Position numbers and translations under genes: made by a program. Under the pieces are notes generated by a model. The model had not been told where the DNA came from and did no database searches. It saw nothing but the letters and a program-made list of their open reading frames with translations. From Streptomyces sp. SID9727 (GTDB taxonomy: Bacteria > Actinomycetota > Actinomycetes > Streptomycetales > Streptomycetaceae), in NCBI RefSeq assembly GCF_010550605.1, contig NZ_JAAGNI010000041.1, positions 1-33,477 on the forward strand: a stretch of 33,477 nucleotides of DNA. Direction: 5' to 3'. Below, piece after piece: positions 6,729-15,863 of the stretch; the first letter of the stretch is position 1; each line of letters starts with the position of its first letter.

Positions 6729-6765
6729 GGGCAGCGGGGCCGGGGCGGCCCGGCTCCGGCCTCAG
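6725..6765. terminator. Bidirectional terminator between SDR gene and rtcB
   Basis: Outer arms CTGAGG (6725-6730) and CCTCAG (6760-6765) contain the TGA stop of the SDR gene and the TCA (minus-strand TGA) stop of rtcB. The inner stem GGGGCCGGG (6736-6744) / CCCGGCTC (6749-6756) has a four-base loop. Serves both strands. Confidence 0.65.
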
Positions 6766-7955
6766 CCCTTCACGCAGATGACCTGCTTCAGCTTGGCGAC
6801 GACCTCGACCAGGTCGCGCTGCTGGTCGATGACCTTCTCGATCGGCTTGTAGGCGCCCGGAATCTCGTCGACGACCCCGGAGTCCTTGCGGCACTCGACG
6901 CCCCGCGTCTGGTCCGCCAGGTCCTTCGTGGAGAACCGCTTCTTCGCGGCGTTCCGGCTCATCTTGCGGCCCGCCCCGTGCGAGGCCGAGTTGAAGGACT
7001 TCTCGTTGCCGAGGCCCTTCACGATGTACGAGCCGGTGCCCATGGAGCCCGGGATGATCCCGTAGTCGCCGGAACCGGCCCGGATCGCGCCCTTGCGGGT
7101 GACCAGCAGGTCCATCCCGTCGTACCGCTCCTCCGCCACGTAGTTGTGGTGACAGGAGATGACCGGTTCGAAGGTGACCTTGGCCTTCTTGAACTCCTTG
7201 CGGACGACGTTCTGGAACAGCGCCATCATGACCGCGCGGTTGTGCTTCGCGTACTCCTGCGCCCAGAACAGGTCGTTGCGGTACTCGCGCATCGGCTCGG
7301 TGTCCGCGAGGAAGACCGCGAGTTCACGGTCGACCAGGCCCTGGTTGTGCGGGAGCCCCTGCGCCCGGCCGATGTGGAAGTCGGCGAGTTCCTTGCCGAT
7401 GTTCCGCGAGCCGGAGTGCAGCATCAGCCAGACGGAACCCGACTCATCGAGGCAGAACTCGATGAAGTGGTTTCCACTTCCGAGCGTTCCCATCTGCTTT
7501 GTGGCACGTTCCTGACGGAATTTCACCGCTTCGGCCACCCCGTCGAACCGTCCCCAGAAGTCGTCCCAGCCCCCGGCCGCCAGGCCGTACAGGCCGGACG
7601 GGTCGACCGGGTCGTCGTGCATCCCGCGGCCGACCGGGATGGCCTGCTCGATCTTCGAGCGGAGGCCGGACAGGTCGCCGGGGAGGTCGTTCGCGGTCAG
7701 CGAGGTCTTCACCGCGGACATGCCGCAGCCGATGTCCACGCCCACCGCCGCCGGGCAGACCGCGCCGTGCATCGCGATCACCGAGCCGACCGTGGCGCCC
7801 TTGCCGAAGTGGACGTCGGGCATGACGGCCAGGCCCTTGATCCAGGGCAGCGTGGCGACGTTGCGCAGCTGCTGCATCGCCACGTCCTCGACCGACGCCG
7901 GGTCGGTCCACATCCGGATGGGGACCTTCGCACCCGGTACCTCTACATACGACAT
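6762..7955 (-). CDS. rtcB: RtcB family RNA-splicing ligase
   Basis: 397 aa. Known RtcB motifs appear in order: DVHFGKGATVGSVI (47-60), GVDIGCGMSAVKT with metal-binding Asp74 and Cys77, LGSGNHFIE, LHSGSRNIGK, ISCHHNYVAEE, and the SHGAGRKMSR segment containing the His that is guanylylated by GTP, with the terminal CVKG. RtcB joins 2',3'-cyclic phosphate or 3'-phosphate ends to 5'-OH ends using GTP and Mn(II), repairing cleaved tRNA or rRNA. Neither archease nor RtcA is encoded beside it. The minus-strand RBS is GAGGGG three bases before the ATG. Confidence 0.95.
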   Translation of the reverse strand: MSYVEVPGAKVPIRMWTDPASVEDVAMQQLRNVATLPWIKGLAVMPDVHFGKGATVGSVIAMHGAVCPAAVGVDIGCGMSAVKTSLTANDLPGDLSGLRSKIEQAIPVGRGMHDDPVDPSGLYGLAAGGWDDFWGRFDGVAEAVKFRQERATKQMGTLGSGNHFIEFCLDESGSVWLMLHSGSRNIGKELADFHIGRAQGLPHNQGLVDRELAVFLADTEPMREYRNDLFWAQEYAKHNRAVMMALFQNVVRKEFKKAKVTFEPVISCHHNYVAEERYDGMDLLVTRKGAIRAGSGDYGIIPGSMGTGSYIVKGLGNEKSFNSASHGAGRKMSRNAAKKRFSTKDLADQTRGVECRKDSGVVDEIPGAYKPIEKVIDQQRDLVEVVAKLKQVICVKG

Positions 7956-8117
7956 AACCCCTCGATTCCCCCGGAAAAGTCTGAAAGCGCAAAACCGGCG
8001 CCAAGATCGGCGAAAAGTCGGTCCGACCGGCGTTCACAGCGGCGCGTGCGATACACATTGTGTCCACCGGCCGCCATCGGGCGGCAACCGTTTTTCGCAC
8101 GAAGGGAGCCCAGGACC

Positions 8118-8996
8118 GTGCGACGAATGGCGTACGCGACCGGCGCCGTGCTCATCGCAGCGCTCGCCGCCGGCTGCACCAGCGACTCCGGAAGCGGCGA
8201 TTCCCCACCCGACAGCAAGCCGGGCACCCTGACCGTCTCCTCCGCGCCCCCGGGCAAGTACCGCACCCTCCCCGACGCCTGCCGCGCCATCCCGCGCGCC
8301 ACCCTCAAGGACCTCCTGCCCGGCACCGCCGACATGCCGGAGGCCCAGCAGGACAAGGTGTTCGAGGGCTCCCCCACGGTCACGTACGACACCGACCGGC
8401 GGATCGGCTGCCGCTGGAAGTCCGACGTCCCCGAGGGCACCCGCGGCATCCACCTGGACTTCGAGCGCGTCGTCTCCTACGACCCTGCGGTGAGCGACGA
8501 CGACCGCGCCCGCGAGGTGTACGCGAAGAAGGAGAGCGCCGCCGACCTGCCCGACACCGCCCTGCCGCCCGAGAGCCCCGACGCCTCCTCGTCCGGCTCC
8601 GGCGACCCGGGCTCGGCCACGAAGGGCACGGAGAGCGCGGACAGCACGGACGGCGCGGACGGCGAGGAAGGCGCAGCGGGCTCGGACGGCACCGACGACA
8701 AGGACGCGACCGGCGACGGCGGCACCGACGGCACCTCCGGCAGCCCCGCCGACAGCCTCCAGCCCCGGCTGCTGGACAAGCTGGGCGACAGCGCGTTCCT
8801 GGACGACGCGCTCAGCCGGGCCGGCTCCCCCACCCGCCACCGCACCGTGAGCGTGGTGTTCCGCACATCCAACGTCATCGTGACCGTCGAGTACACCGCC
8901 CAGCCGGCCATGTCCACCGAGGTCCCCGACAGCAAGGAACTCCAGGAGAAGGCCCAGGCACTGGCCCGTCACCTGGTCGATTCGTTCACCGGCTGA
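8118..8996 (+). CDS. DUF3558-type lipoprotein with acidic Ser/Gly/Asp-rich insert
   Basis: 292 aa from GTG at 8118, preceded by GAAGGGAG and AGGA. The N-terminus is a lipoprotein signal peptide: basic start, hydrophobic TGAVLIAALAAGC with lipobox LAAGC, so it would be lipid-anchored outside the membrane. The mature part has LPDACRAIPRATLKDLLPG and RIGCRWKS, the paired-Cys pattern of DUF3558. An insert of about 60 residues at roughly 158-215 consists almost only of Ser, Gly, Asp, Thr and Ala and splits the domain. Function unknown. It forms a tandem pair with the next lipoprotein. Confidence 0.82.
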   Translation: MRRMAYATGAVLIAALAAGCTSDSGSGDSPPDSKPGTLTVSSAPPGKYRTLPDACRAIPRATLKDLLPGTADMPEAQQDKVFEGSPTVTYDTDRRIGCRWKSDVPEGTRGIHLDFERVVSYDPAVSDDDRAREVYAKKESAADLPDTALPPESPDASSSGSGDPGSATKGTESADSTDGADGEEGAAGSDGTDDKDATGDGGTDGTSGSPADSLQPRLLDKLGDSAFLDDALSRAGSPTRHRTVSVVFRTSNVIVTVEYTAQPAMSTEVPDSKELQEKAQALARHLVDSFTG

Positions 8997-9175
8997 CGCC
9001 GCCCGGGCCGCTTCCGTACCGCTCCCCGCACCCCCCGGCGAAGGCGGCATCCGGTCGCCGTCCGTCGTACCGTGGCCCTCCGGAGCCACCGGCGGCCGAT
9101 CGCCGCGGCCTGTCTCCGCACGGTTACCGCCGCACCACCGTCCCCCGACCGCCGCGCCATCCGAGTGAAGGAACC

Positions 9176-10003
9176 ATGCACCGAACAGCCCCGCGACTCA
9201 CCCGCATACTCGCCTGCGCCGCCGTCCCGGTGATGCTCGTCGTCGCCGGCTGCTCGTCGGACTCCGGCGACAAGAAGGACGCGGAATCCTCCGCCTCCGC
9301 GTCGCCGCGGGCCACGAAGTCGGAACCGGCCGTCGAGGCGGCGAAGTTCGCCGAACTGCCCGACCCCTGCAAGGCGGTCGAGGCGAAGACCGTCAAGTCC
9401 CTGGTCCCCTCGGCCAAGAGCAAGAACGGCACCCGCAGCAAGTCCAGCGACGCGTCCGTCCGCGCCGGCTGCTCCTGGAACGGGCTGGCCGACAAGGGCG
9501 TCAAGGGCTCCCAGTACCGCTGGCTGGACGTCGGCTTCACCCGCTTCGCGTCCGACCAGACCCTGGGCAGCGGGGCCGCCCGGGCCGGCGAGGAGTTCGA
9601 CAAGCAGGTCAGGAAGAGCGAGGCGACCGACGGCGCGAAGAACGTCGCGACCGGGTCCGTCACCGGCATCGGCGACCAGGCGACGAAGATCACGTACGAC
9701 CAGTCCAAGACGGACGAGGACTTCCGGTTCACGACGATCGTCGCCCGTACGGGGAACGTCGTCGTGGTCGTCAACTACAACGGCGCGGGTTACGCCGGTG
9801 CGAAGACGCCGACCGCCGAGTCCGTCCTGAAGGGCGCCTCGATGGCCGCGAAGGACGCGGTCGCGGCCGTCGCCGACGCGAACGCCGGTGGCGCCGAAAG
9901 TCCGAAGGCGACCGGCAAGGCGACTGACAAGGCGTCCGACGACTCCTCCAAGAAGCCGTCCGGGAAGCCCAGTTCGCCGACCGCGTCGAAGTCCTCGGAC
10001 TGA
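9176..10003 (+). CDS. DUF3558 domain lipoprotein
   Basis: 275 aa. Signal peptide with lipobox VVAGC (MLVVAGCSS) predicts export and lipid anchoring. The mature protein contains ELPDPCKAVEAKTVKSLVP, a later GCSWNG, and the central VTGIGDQATKITYD and ARTGNVVVVVNYNG, matching DUF3558. The C-terminal 40 residues are a Lys/Ser/Pro-rich tail (KKPSGKPSSPTASKSSD), probably a disordered wall-spanning segment. GAAGGAA precedes the ATG. It is 180 bp from the first lipoprotein and 118 bp from the DUF2637 gene, all on one strand. No function is established. Confidence 0.85.
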   Translation: MHRTAPRLTRILACAAVPVMLVVAGCSSDSGDKKDAESSASASPRATKSEPAVEAAKFAELPDPCKAVEAKTVKSLVPSAKSKNGTRSKSSDASVRAGCSWNGLADKGVKGSQYRWLDVGFTRFASDQTLGSGAARAGEEFDKQVRKSEATDGAKNVATGSVTGIGDQATKITYDQSKTDEDFRFTTIVARTGNVVVVVNYNGAGYAGAKTPTAESVLKGASMAAKDAVAAVADANAGGAESPKATGKATDKASDDSSKKPSGKPSSPTASKSSD

Positions 10004-10120
10004 CGCCCGGAGCCGCCCCGGCCCCTCCCCCCGCGACACCTCTCGCACACATGTGCCAGGCTGTGCGCGCCGGAACAAGCCACCGGCGACGAGGACAAGG
10101 GAACAGGGAGGGGATGGGGG

Positions 10121-11458
10121 GTGGCTGCGATGCAGCTGACGCGCACGCACCGGGTGCTGATCGGTCTGGTCGTGGCCGGCGCGGTGCTGATCGCTGCGAT
10201 CGGCTTCGCCGGTTCGTACGCGGCGGTGCGCGAGCTGGCCCTGAGCAAGGGGTTCGGCGACTTCTCGCTGGTCTTCCCGATCGGCATCGACGCGGGCATC
10301 TGCGTCCTGCTGGCCCTGGACCTGCTGCTCACCTGGCTGCGCATCCCGTTCCCACTGCTGCGTCAGACGGCGTGGCTGCTGACGGCCGCGACGATCGCGT
10401 TCAACGGCGCCGCCGCCTGGCCCGACCCGCTCGGCGTCGGCATGCACGCGGTCATCCCCGTCCTCTTCGTCGTCGCCGTCGAGGCCGCCCGCCACGCCGT
10501 GGGCCGGATCGCGGACATCACGGCCGACAAGCACATGGAGGGCGTCCGCCTCACCCGGTGGCTGCTCTCGCCCATCCCCACCTTCCGGCTCTGGCGCCGG
10601 ATGAAGCTGTGGGAGCTCCGCAGCTACGAGCAGGTCATCAAGCTGGAGCAGGACCGGCTCATCTACCAGGCCCGCCTCCAGGCCCGCTACGGGCGCGCGT
10701 GGCGGCGCAGGGCGCCCGTCGAGTCCCTGATGCCGCTGCGCCTCGCGAAGTACGGCGTCCCGCTCGCCGAGACCGGCCCGGCCGGCCTCGCCGCCGCCGG
10801 CATCGAACCGGCCCTCCTGCCCCCGGCCCCGGCCCCCGGACCGGCCCCGGAGCCGATGCCTGAACCGGTGCCCGCCGCCCCCGCCGCCCCCGCCGTGGAG
10901 ACGGCCCAGCAGCACCCGGAGCTGCCGCAGACGGCGGCCCCGGAGCTGCCGCAGACGGCGGCCCCGGAGACGCCGCAGCAGGCCCCCGCGCAGCCCGCCG
11001 TCGACGAGAACGACAACCCCTGGTTCCCGAAGCAGGCGACCGCCAAGGTGTACGAGGGCGCCTACGACCCGGACTTCGAGGTCGACGGCCCGGTCCCGCA
11101 CCAGGTCCCCACGGGCCCGGGCCGCACCCGCCCGCTGGGCAACGTGGGCACGGTCGGGAACACGGTCCCCGGCGGGCAGCCCGAGCGGATCCCCGTACCG
11201 GAACCCCTGCCGGAGCCCGTCCAGGAGCCCGCGCAGCAGTGGACGCGGGAGGACGAGGAGTTCGCGGAGATCGCGTACGAGGTGTTCTCCGCGTTCATCG
11301 CCGAGAACAACGACTACCCGAGCGTCCCGGTGCTCGACATACACCTGTCGGACGGGCACAACGTCCGCCACCCGCGCGGCGAGGCCCTGATCCGGCAGCT
11401 GATGCCGGAGTTCAAGCGGCGCTTCCACGCGGAGCTGGAAGCCGACCACATCGCGTGA
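10121..11458 (+). CDS. DUF2637 membrane protein with a separate C-terminal domain
   Basis: 445 aa from GTG at 10121; AGGGAGGGG (10105-10113) is seven bases upstream and favours this start over ATG at 10130. Four membrane helices lie at about residues 11-31, 47-67, 78-96 and 102-120, the DUF2637 signature (FPIGIDAGICVLLALDL; VEAARHAVGR). Then comes a basic helical segment (TRWLLSPIPTFRLWRRMKLW), a long Pro/Ala/Gln/Glu-rich linker with two exact copies of LPQTAAPE, and a conserved-looking final 70 residues (EEFAEIAYEVFSAF, YPSVPVLDIHLSD, ALIRQLMPEFKRRF) that look like a winged helix. DUF2637 proteins are also common on actinomycete plasmids near transfer genes; here the context is chromosomal. 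Role unknown. Confidence 0.85.
   Translation: MAAMQLTRTHRVLIGLVVAGAVLIAAIGFAGSYAAVRELALSKGFGDFSLVFPIGIDAGICVLLALDLLLTWLRIPFPLLRQTAWLLTAATIAFNGAAAWPDPLGVGMHAVIPVLFVVAVEAARHAVGRIADITADKHMEGVRLTRWLLSPIPTFRLWRRMKLWELRSYEQVIKLEQDRLIYQARLQARYGRAWRRRAPVESLMPLRLAKYGVPLAETGPAGLAAAGIEPALLPPAPAPGPAPEPMPEPVPAAPAAPAVETAQQHPELPQTAAPELPQTAAPETPQQAPAQPAVDENDNPWFPKQATAKVYEGAYDPDFEVDGPVPHQVPTGPGRTRPLGNVGTVGNTVPGGQPERIPVPEPLPEPVQEPAQQWTREDEEFAEIAYEVFSAFIAENNDYPSVPVLDIHLSDGHNVRHPRGEALIRQLMPEFKRRFHAELEADHIA
10916..10963 (+). repeat. Two tandem 24-bp repeats inside the DUF2637 gene
   Basis: Two perfect direct copies of a 24-bp unit (10916-10939 and 10940-10963) encode the duplicated LPQTAAPE segment in the proline-rich linker. 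A third degenerate copy follows (ETPQQAP). Confidence 0.75.
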
Positions 11459-11470
11459 CCCGGCGACGCG

Positions 11471-11506
11471 CGAGGGGCCGCCTCCCACCCGGGAGACGGC
11501 CCCTCG
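11471..11506. terminator. Bidirectional terminator between DUF2637 gene and lysS
   Basis: Left arm CGAGGGGCCGCCTCCC (11471-11486), loop ACCC, right arm GGGAGACGGCCCCTCG (11491-11506): 15 of 16 positions pair. It sits between the convergent stop codons. Confidence 0.75.
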
Positions 11507-11518
11507 ACGCATGCGCGG

Positions 11519-13270
11519 CTACGCCCCCAGCAGCCGGCGTACCCGGTCCGCCCCCACCGCGAGCAGCAGCGTGGGCAGGCGCGGTCCCGTGTCGCGGCTG
11601 ACGAGCAGCCGGTAGAGCAGGGCGAAGAAGGACCGCTGGGCGGTCTTCAGCTCGGGCGTCGGCTTGGCGTCGGGCTCCAGGCCCGCGAGGACCTTCGGCA
11701 CGCCGTAGACCAGCGTGGTCAGGCCGTCCAGGGACCAGTGCGTGTCCAGGCCCTCCAGGAGCAGGCGCAGCGACTCGCGGCCCTCGTCGTCCAGCGAGCC
11801 GAGCAGCTCCTTGTCCGGCTCGTCGCGCACGATGGTGCGGGCCTCGGCCGGGACCTGGGTGGTGATCCAGCTCTCGGCACGGTCGAGGCGCGGGCGGGCC
11901 TCGTCGAGCGAGGTCAGCGGGTTCGCCGGGTCCAGCTCGCTGAGGATGCGCAGCGTCTGGTCCTCGGCGCCGGCGGTGATGTCGGCGACCGAGGCGAGCG
12001 TGCGGTACGGCAGCGGGCGCGGCGTGCTCGGGAGCGCGCCGGCGGCCGTGCCGACCGCGCGGCCGTACGCGGCGGCGTCGGCCGGGAGGACCGTGCCGTC
12101 GGCGACCTTGCGGGCCAGCGAGTCCCACTCGTCGTAGAGCCGCTGGATCTCCTGGTCGAAGGCGATCTTGAAGGACTGGTTGGGCTTGCGGCGGGCGTAG
12201 AGCCAGCGCAGCAGCGGGGCCTCCATGATCTTCAGGGCGTCGGCGGGGGTGGGCACGCCGCCCTTGGAGGAGGACATCTTGGCCATGCCGGAGATCCCGA
12301 CGAAGGCGTACATGGGCCCGATGGGCTGGACGCCGTCGAAGACCTCGCGAACGATCTGGCCGCCGACGACGAACGAGGAGCCGGGCGAGGAGTGGTCGAC
12401 GCCGCTGGGCTCGAAGATCACACCCTCGTAGGCCCAGCGCATGGGCCAGTCGACCTTCCAGACCAGCTTGCCGCGGTTGAACTCGCTGAGCCGGACGGTC
12501 TCGGCGAAGCCGCAGGCGGTGCAGGTGTAGTTCAGCTCGGTGGTGCCGTCGTCGTACGAGGTGACGGTGGTGAGGTCCTTCTCGCAGTTGCCGCAGTAGG
12601 GCTTGTACGGGAAGTAGCCGGCGGAGCCGCCGCTGCCGTCGTCCTCGCCGGCCGCGCCGGAACCGGCCTCGGCCTCCAGCTCGGCCTCGTCCACCTTCTT
12701 CTGCTGCGGCTTCCTGCCTCCCTTGCCGGCCGCCGCGGGGTCCTTCTTGGTGCGGTAGCGGTCGAGGATGGCGTCGATGTCCGCGCGGTGGCGCATGGCG
12801 TGCAGGATCTGCTCGCGGTACGTGCCCGCGAGGTACTGCTCCGTCTGGCTGATGGGGTCGTACTCGACGCCCAGCTCGTCCAGGGCGGCGGTCATGGCGG
12901 CCTTGAAGTGCTCGGCCCAGTTCGGGTACGCGGACCCGGCCGGGGCGGGCACCGAGGTCAGCGGCTTGCCGATGTGCTCGGCCCAGGACTCGTCGATGCC
13001 GGGGACGCCGTTCGGCACCTTGCGGTAGCGGTCGTAGTCGTCCCAGGAGATCAGGTGGCGCACGGTGTACCCGCGGCGGCGGATCTCGTCGGCGACCAGG
13101 TGCGGGGTCATGACCTCGCGGAGGTTGCCCAGGTGGATGGGGCCCGACGGGGAGAGGCCGGAGGCGACGACGACCGGTTTGCCAGGCGCACGACGCTCCG
13201 ATTCGGCGATGACCTCGTCCGCGAAGCGGGAGACCCAGTCGGTCTCGGTGCTGCTCTGACTCTGAGCCAC
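11519..13270 (-). CDS. lysS: Lysyl-tRNA synthetase, class I
   Basis: 583 aa from GTG at 13270, with AAGGA ten bases upstream; a nearer upstream GTG is too close to that RBS. This is the archaeal-type class I enzyme: the Rossmann HIGH motif is [17 protein letters not shown] and the KMSKS motif is [24 protein letters not shown] and a zinc-ribbon region ([20 protein letters not shown]) are also characteristic. It charges tRNA-Lys with lysine in the cytoplasm. A hydrophilic insertion of about 45 residues ([19 protein letters not shown] onward, Gly/Asp/Ser-rich) lies before the zinc ribbon. It diverges from argS across 141 bp. Confidence 0.95.
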   Translation of the reverse strand: MAQSQSSTETDWVSRFADEVIAESERRAPGKPVVVASGLSPSGPIHLGNLREVMTPHLVADEIRRRGYTVRHLISWDDYDRYRKVPNGVPGIDESWAEHIGKPLTSVPAPAGSAYPNWAEHFKAAMTAALDELGVEYDPISQTEQYLAGTYREQILHAMRHRADIDAILDRYRTKKDPAAAGKGGRKPQQKKVDEAELEAEAGSGAAGEDDGSGGSAGYFPYKPYCGNCEKDLTTVTSYDDGTTELNYTCTACGFAETVRLSEFNRGKLVWKVDWPMRWAYEGVIFEPSGVDHSSPGSSFVVGGQIVREVFDGVQPIGPMYAFVGISGMAKMSSSKGGVPTPADALKIMEAPLLRWLYARRKPNQSFKIAFDQEIQRLYDEWDSLARKVADGTVLPADAAAYGRAVGTAAGALPSTPRPLPYRTLASVADITAGAEDQTLRILSELDPANPLTSLDEARPRLDRAESWITTQVPAEARTIVRDEPDKELLGSLDDEGRESLRLLLEGLDTHWSLDGLTTLVYGVPKVLAGLEPDAKPTPELKTAQRSFFALLYRLLVSRDTGPRLPTLLLAVGADRVRRLLGA

Positions 13271-13411
13271 GGTCGGCACGTCCTTCTCTCGTGTAGGACT
13301 CGTAGGGGCACCGACCATTCTCCCAGGTGCGGGCCGCAGTACGAAAACGGCTTTGCACCCCGTGGGATACTGGACCGATCCTTTGTCCTCTACCGAAACG
13401 GCAGCCGGCTC

Positions 13412-15181
13412 ATGGCCTCGGTCACTTCCCTCGCTTCCACGCTCCAGCAGCAGCTGGCGGACGCCCTGACGGCAGCACTGCCGGAAGCCGGCACCGCCGA
13501 TCCGCTGCTGCGCCGAAGCGACCGGGCCGACTTCCAGGCCAACGGCATCCTGGCGCTCGCCAAGAAGCTCAAGGGCAACCCGCGTGAGCTGGCCGGCAAG
13601 GTCACCGACGCGCTCCCGGCCTCGGACCTGATCAAGGACATCGAGGTCTCCGGCCCCGGCTTCCTGAACGTCACGCTGACCGACCGGGCGATCACGGAGA
13701 CCCTGGCCGCGCGCGCCGCCGACGGCGACCGGCTCGGCGTCCCGGCGAACGAGGCGGCGGGCACCACGGTCGTCGACTACGCGCAGCCCAACGTGGCCAA
13801 GGAGATGCACGTCGGCCACCTGCGGTCCGCGGTGATCGGCGACGCGATGGTGCGGATCCTGGAGTTCACCGGCGAGTCCGTGGTCCGGCGCCACCACATC
13901 GGCGACTGGGGCACGCAGTTCGGCATGCTCATCCAGTACCTCGTGGAGCACCCGCACGAGCTGGACCACGAGGGCGGCAAGGAGGACGGCGAGGCCGCGA
14001 TGTCCTCGCTGAACCGGCTCTACAAGGCGTCACGGGCCCTGTTCGACTCGGACGAGGAGTTCAAGGCGCGGTCCCGGGACCGGGTCGTCGCTCTCCAGGC
14101 GGGCGACGCGGAGACGCTGGCCATGTGGCAGCGGTTCGTGGACGAGTCGAAGATCTACTTCTACTCGGTCTTCGACAAGCTGGACATGGAGATCAGCGAC
14201 CCCGACATCGTCGGCGAGTCCGGCTACAACGACATGCTGGAGGAGACCTGCCGCATCCTGGAGGAGACGGGTGTCGCCGTCCGCTCCGAGGGTGCGCTGT
14301 GCGTCTTCTTCGACGACGTGCTGGGCCCCGACGGCAACCAGGTCCCGCTGATCGTCAAGAAGACGAACGGCGGTTACGGCTACGCGGCGACCGACCTCTC
14401 CGCGATCCGGGACCGGGTGCGGAACCTCAAGGCGGACGCCCTGCTGTACGTGGTGGACGTACGGCAGTCGCTGCACTTCAAGATGGTCTTCGAGACGGCC
14501 CGCCGGGCGGGCTGGCTGAACGACGACGTGAAGGCGCGGCAGCTCGCGTTCGGCACGGTGCTCGGCAAGGACGGCAAGCCGTTCAAGACCCGTGAGGGCG
14601 TCACGGTCCGGCTGGAGGACCTGCTGGACGAGGCCGTCGAGCGGGCGACCGCCGTGGTCCGGGAGAAGGCCGAGAAGGTGGGCCTGTCCGAGCAGGAGAT
14701 CGTGGAGAACGGCCGGTACGTCGGCGTGGGCGCCGTGAAGTACGCGGACCTGTCGACCTCCGCCGTGCGGGACTACAAGTTCGACCTGGACCAGATGGTG
14801 TCGCTGAGCGGCGACACGTCGGTGTACCTCCAGTACGCGTACGCGCGGATCCAGTCGATCCTGCGCAAGGCGGGCGACGCGAAGCCGGTGGCGCACCCGG
14901 AGCTGGAGCTGGCCCCGGCCGAGCGGACGCTGGGCCTGCACCTGGACCAGTTCGGCGAGGTGCTGGCCGAGGTGGCCGCGCAGTACGAGCCGCACAAGCT
15001 GGCCGCGTACCTCTACCAGCTCGCCTCGCTCTACACGACGTTCTACGACCAGTGCCACGTGCTGAGCGAGGACAACCCGGCCGAGGTGGTCGAGAACCGG
15101 CTGTTCCTCTGCGACCTCACCGCCCGCACCCTGCACCGGGGCATGGCGCTGCTCGGCATCCGGACTCCCGAGCGGCTCTGA
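13412..15181 (+). CDS. argS: Arginyl-tRNA synthetase
   Basis: 589 aa. ATG at 13412 begins [20 protein letters not shown], the N-terminal Add1 domain that recognises the tRNA D-loop. The class I HIGH motif is in [20 protein letters not shown], followed by [14 protein letters not shown], diagnostic of ArgRS. The KMSK-loop equivalent is [20 protein letters not shown]. The anticodon-binding DALR domain occupies the last 130 residues ([15 protein letters not shown] to [10 protein letters not shown]). Nothing is missing. It attaches arginine to tRNA-Arg. The long frame that extends far upstream is a shadow of lysS. Confidence 0.97.
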   Translation: MASVTSLASTLQQQLADALTAALPEAGTADPLLRRSDRADFQANGILALAKKLKGNPRELAGKVTDALPASDLIKDIEVSGPGFLNVTLTDRAITETLAARAADGDRLGVPANEAAGTTVVDYAQPNVAKEMHVGHLRSAVIGDAMVRILEFTGESVVRRHHIGDWGTQFGMLIQYLVEHPHELDHEGGKEDGEAAMSSLNRLYKASRALFDSDEEFKARSRDRVVALQAGDAETLAMWQRFVDESKIYFYSVFDKLDMEISDPDIVGESGYNDMLEETCRILEETGVAVRSEGALCVFFDDVLGPDGNQVPLIVKKTNGGYGYAATDLSAIRDRVRNLKADALLYVVDVRQSLHFKMVFETARRAGWLNDDVKARQLAFGTVLGKDGKPFKTREGVTVRLEDLLDEAVERATAVVREKAEKVGLSEQEIVENGRYVGVGAVKYADLSTSAVRDYKFDLDQMVSLSGDTSVYLQYAYARIQSILRKAGDAKPVAHPELELAPAERTLGLHLDQFGEVLAEVAAQYEPHKLAAYLYQLASLYTTFYDQCHVLSEDNPAEVVENRLFLCDLTARTLHRGMALLGIRTPERL

Positions 15182-15198
15182 GCGTGGCAGCTCGCGAA

Positions 15199-15241
15199 GG
15201 GGTGGGGCCCGGCGGCACTTCGGGGGCGCCGGGGCCGCCCC
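15199..15241. terminator. Terminator hairpin after argS
   Basis: Arms GGGGTGGGGCCCGGCG (15199-15214) and CGCCGGGGCCGCCCC (15227-15241) pair with one bulge and a few mismatches around a 12-base loop. The flanking CTGAG (15178-15182, containing the argS stop) can also pair with CTCAG (15241-15245). It lies between convergent argS and the GvpU-like gene. Confidence 0.6.
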
Positions 15242-15250
15242 TCAGCGGCT

Positions 15251-15676
15251 CTACTCCGGCCGTCCCAGCGTCCATCCCGAGACGTCGGACAGCCGGCCGC
15301 GCCACAGCGGCAGCCGCAGCGGGGCCGCGCCGCCGCAGACGAGGGTCGCGTCCCGCAGGTGGATCCACCGGGGCAGGAAGGCGGCGTCCTCGTCCGCCTG
15401 CGCCTCCTTGATCCCCTGGTCCACCGTCTCGGGGAACTCCGCGAGGAGGTTCGCTCCTTCGCCCTCCACCTGGCGCAGGCCGCGCGCCCATTCCGCCTTC
15501 CACGCCTCGTGGCCGATCACCTCTCCGTGCAGGACCCCGGGGGGTACGGCCAGCGTCAGCGGCAGGCCGGACCGGGGCTCGCGGTCGAGCAGCTGGATCA
15601 GCAGCTGGAGCTGGAGGTCGGGAACCGGCTGGGTGACCAGGAGGGTGTCCCGGGCGGAGTCGGTGGAGTCGGTCAT
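15251..15676 (-). CDS. GvpU-like gas vesicle accessory family protein
   Basis: 141 aa. The C-terminal half closely follows the GvpU pattern as remembered from Bacillus: GVLHGEVIGHEAWK (a strand then a helix), a helical middle, then RWIHLRDATLVCGGAAP and PLWRGRLSDVSGWTLG. A charged N-terminus precedes a hydrophobic LQLQLLIQLLDRE helix. GAAGGGAA lies eight bases before the ATG. GvpU is a modulator of gas-vesicle assembly, but no gvpA or other gvp gene is in the window, so the job here may differ; the family assignment is by motif only. Confidence 0.6.
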   Translation of the reverse strand: MTDSTDSARDTLLVTQPVPDLQLQLLIQLLDREPRSGLPLTLAVPPGVLHGEVIGHEAWKAEWARGLRQVEGEGANLLAEFPETVDQGIKEAQADEDAAFLPRWIHLRDATLVCGGAAPLRLPLWRGRLSDVSGWTLGRPE

Positions 15677-15863
15677 GGGCTGTTCCCTTCGGCCACGGCC
15701 TCGTTCCGGCGCCGTGGTGGGCCGGAATTTCTTGCCCCGTCTGCCCGCGAATGGGCGTGTCCAATCCTCCGCCCGGCGTCCGGGAAAAAGGCCGGATACG
15801 CGTGGGACCCGAGGGAAGAAGAAGAATTCAGACCGTTCGACGATCATTTCTCCGGGGGAGAAA

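Noticed and set aside
8053..8063. ACACA-T-TGTGT dyad upstream of the first lipoprotein
   Set aside because: Only five base pairs around one base; too short to call without conservation data.
10918..10970. LPQTA in the DUF2637 protein as a sortase signal
   Set aside because: It is internal, repeated, lacks a following helix and lies in a predicted cytoplasmic linker.
11738..13411. Very long open frame continuing upstream of argS
   Set aside because: It is the shadow of lysS; the ArgRS domain begins at 13412.
15693..15717. CCACGGC-N11-GCCGTGG in the leader of the GvpU-like gene
   Set aside because: Seven GC-rich pairs arise often in this composition, and no matching regulatory pattern is known to me.
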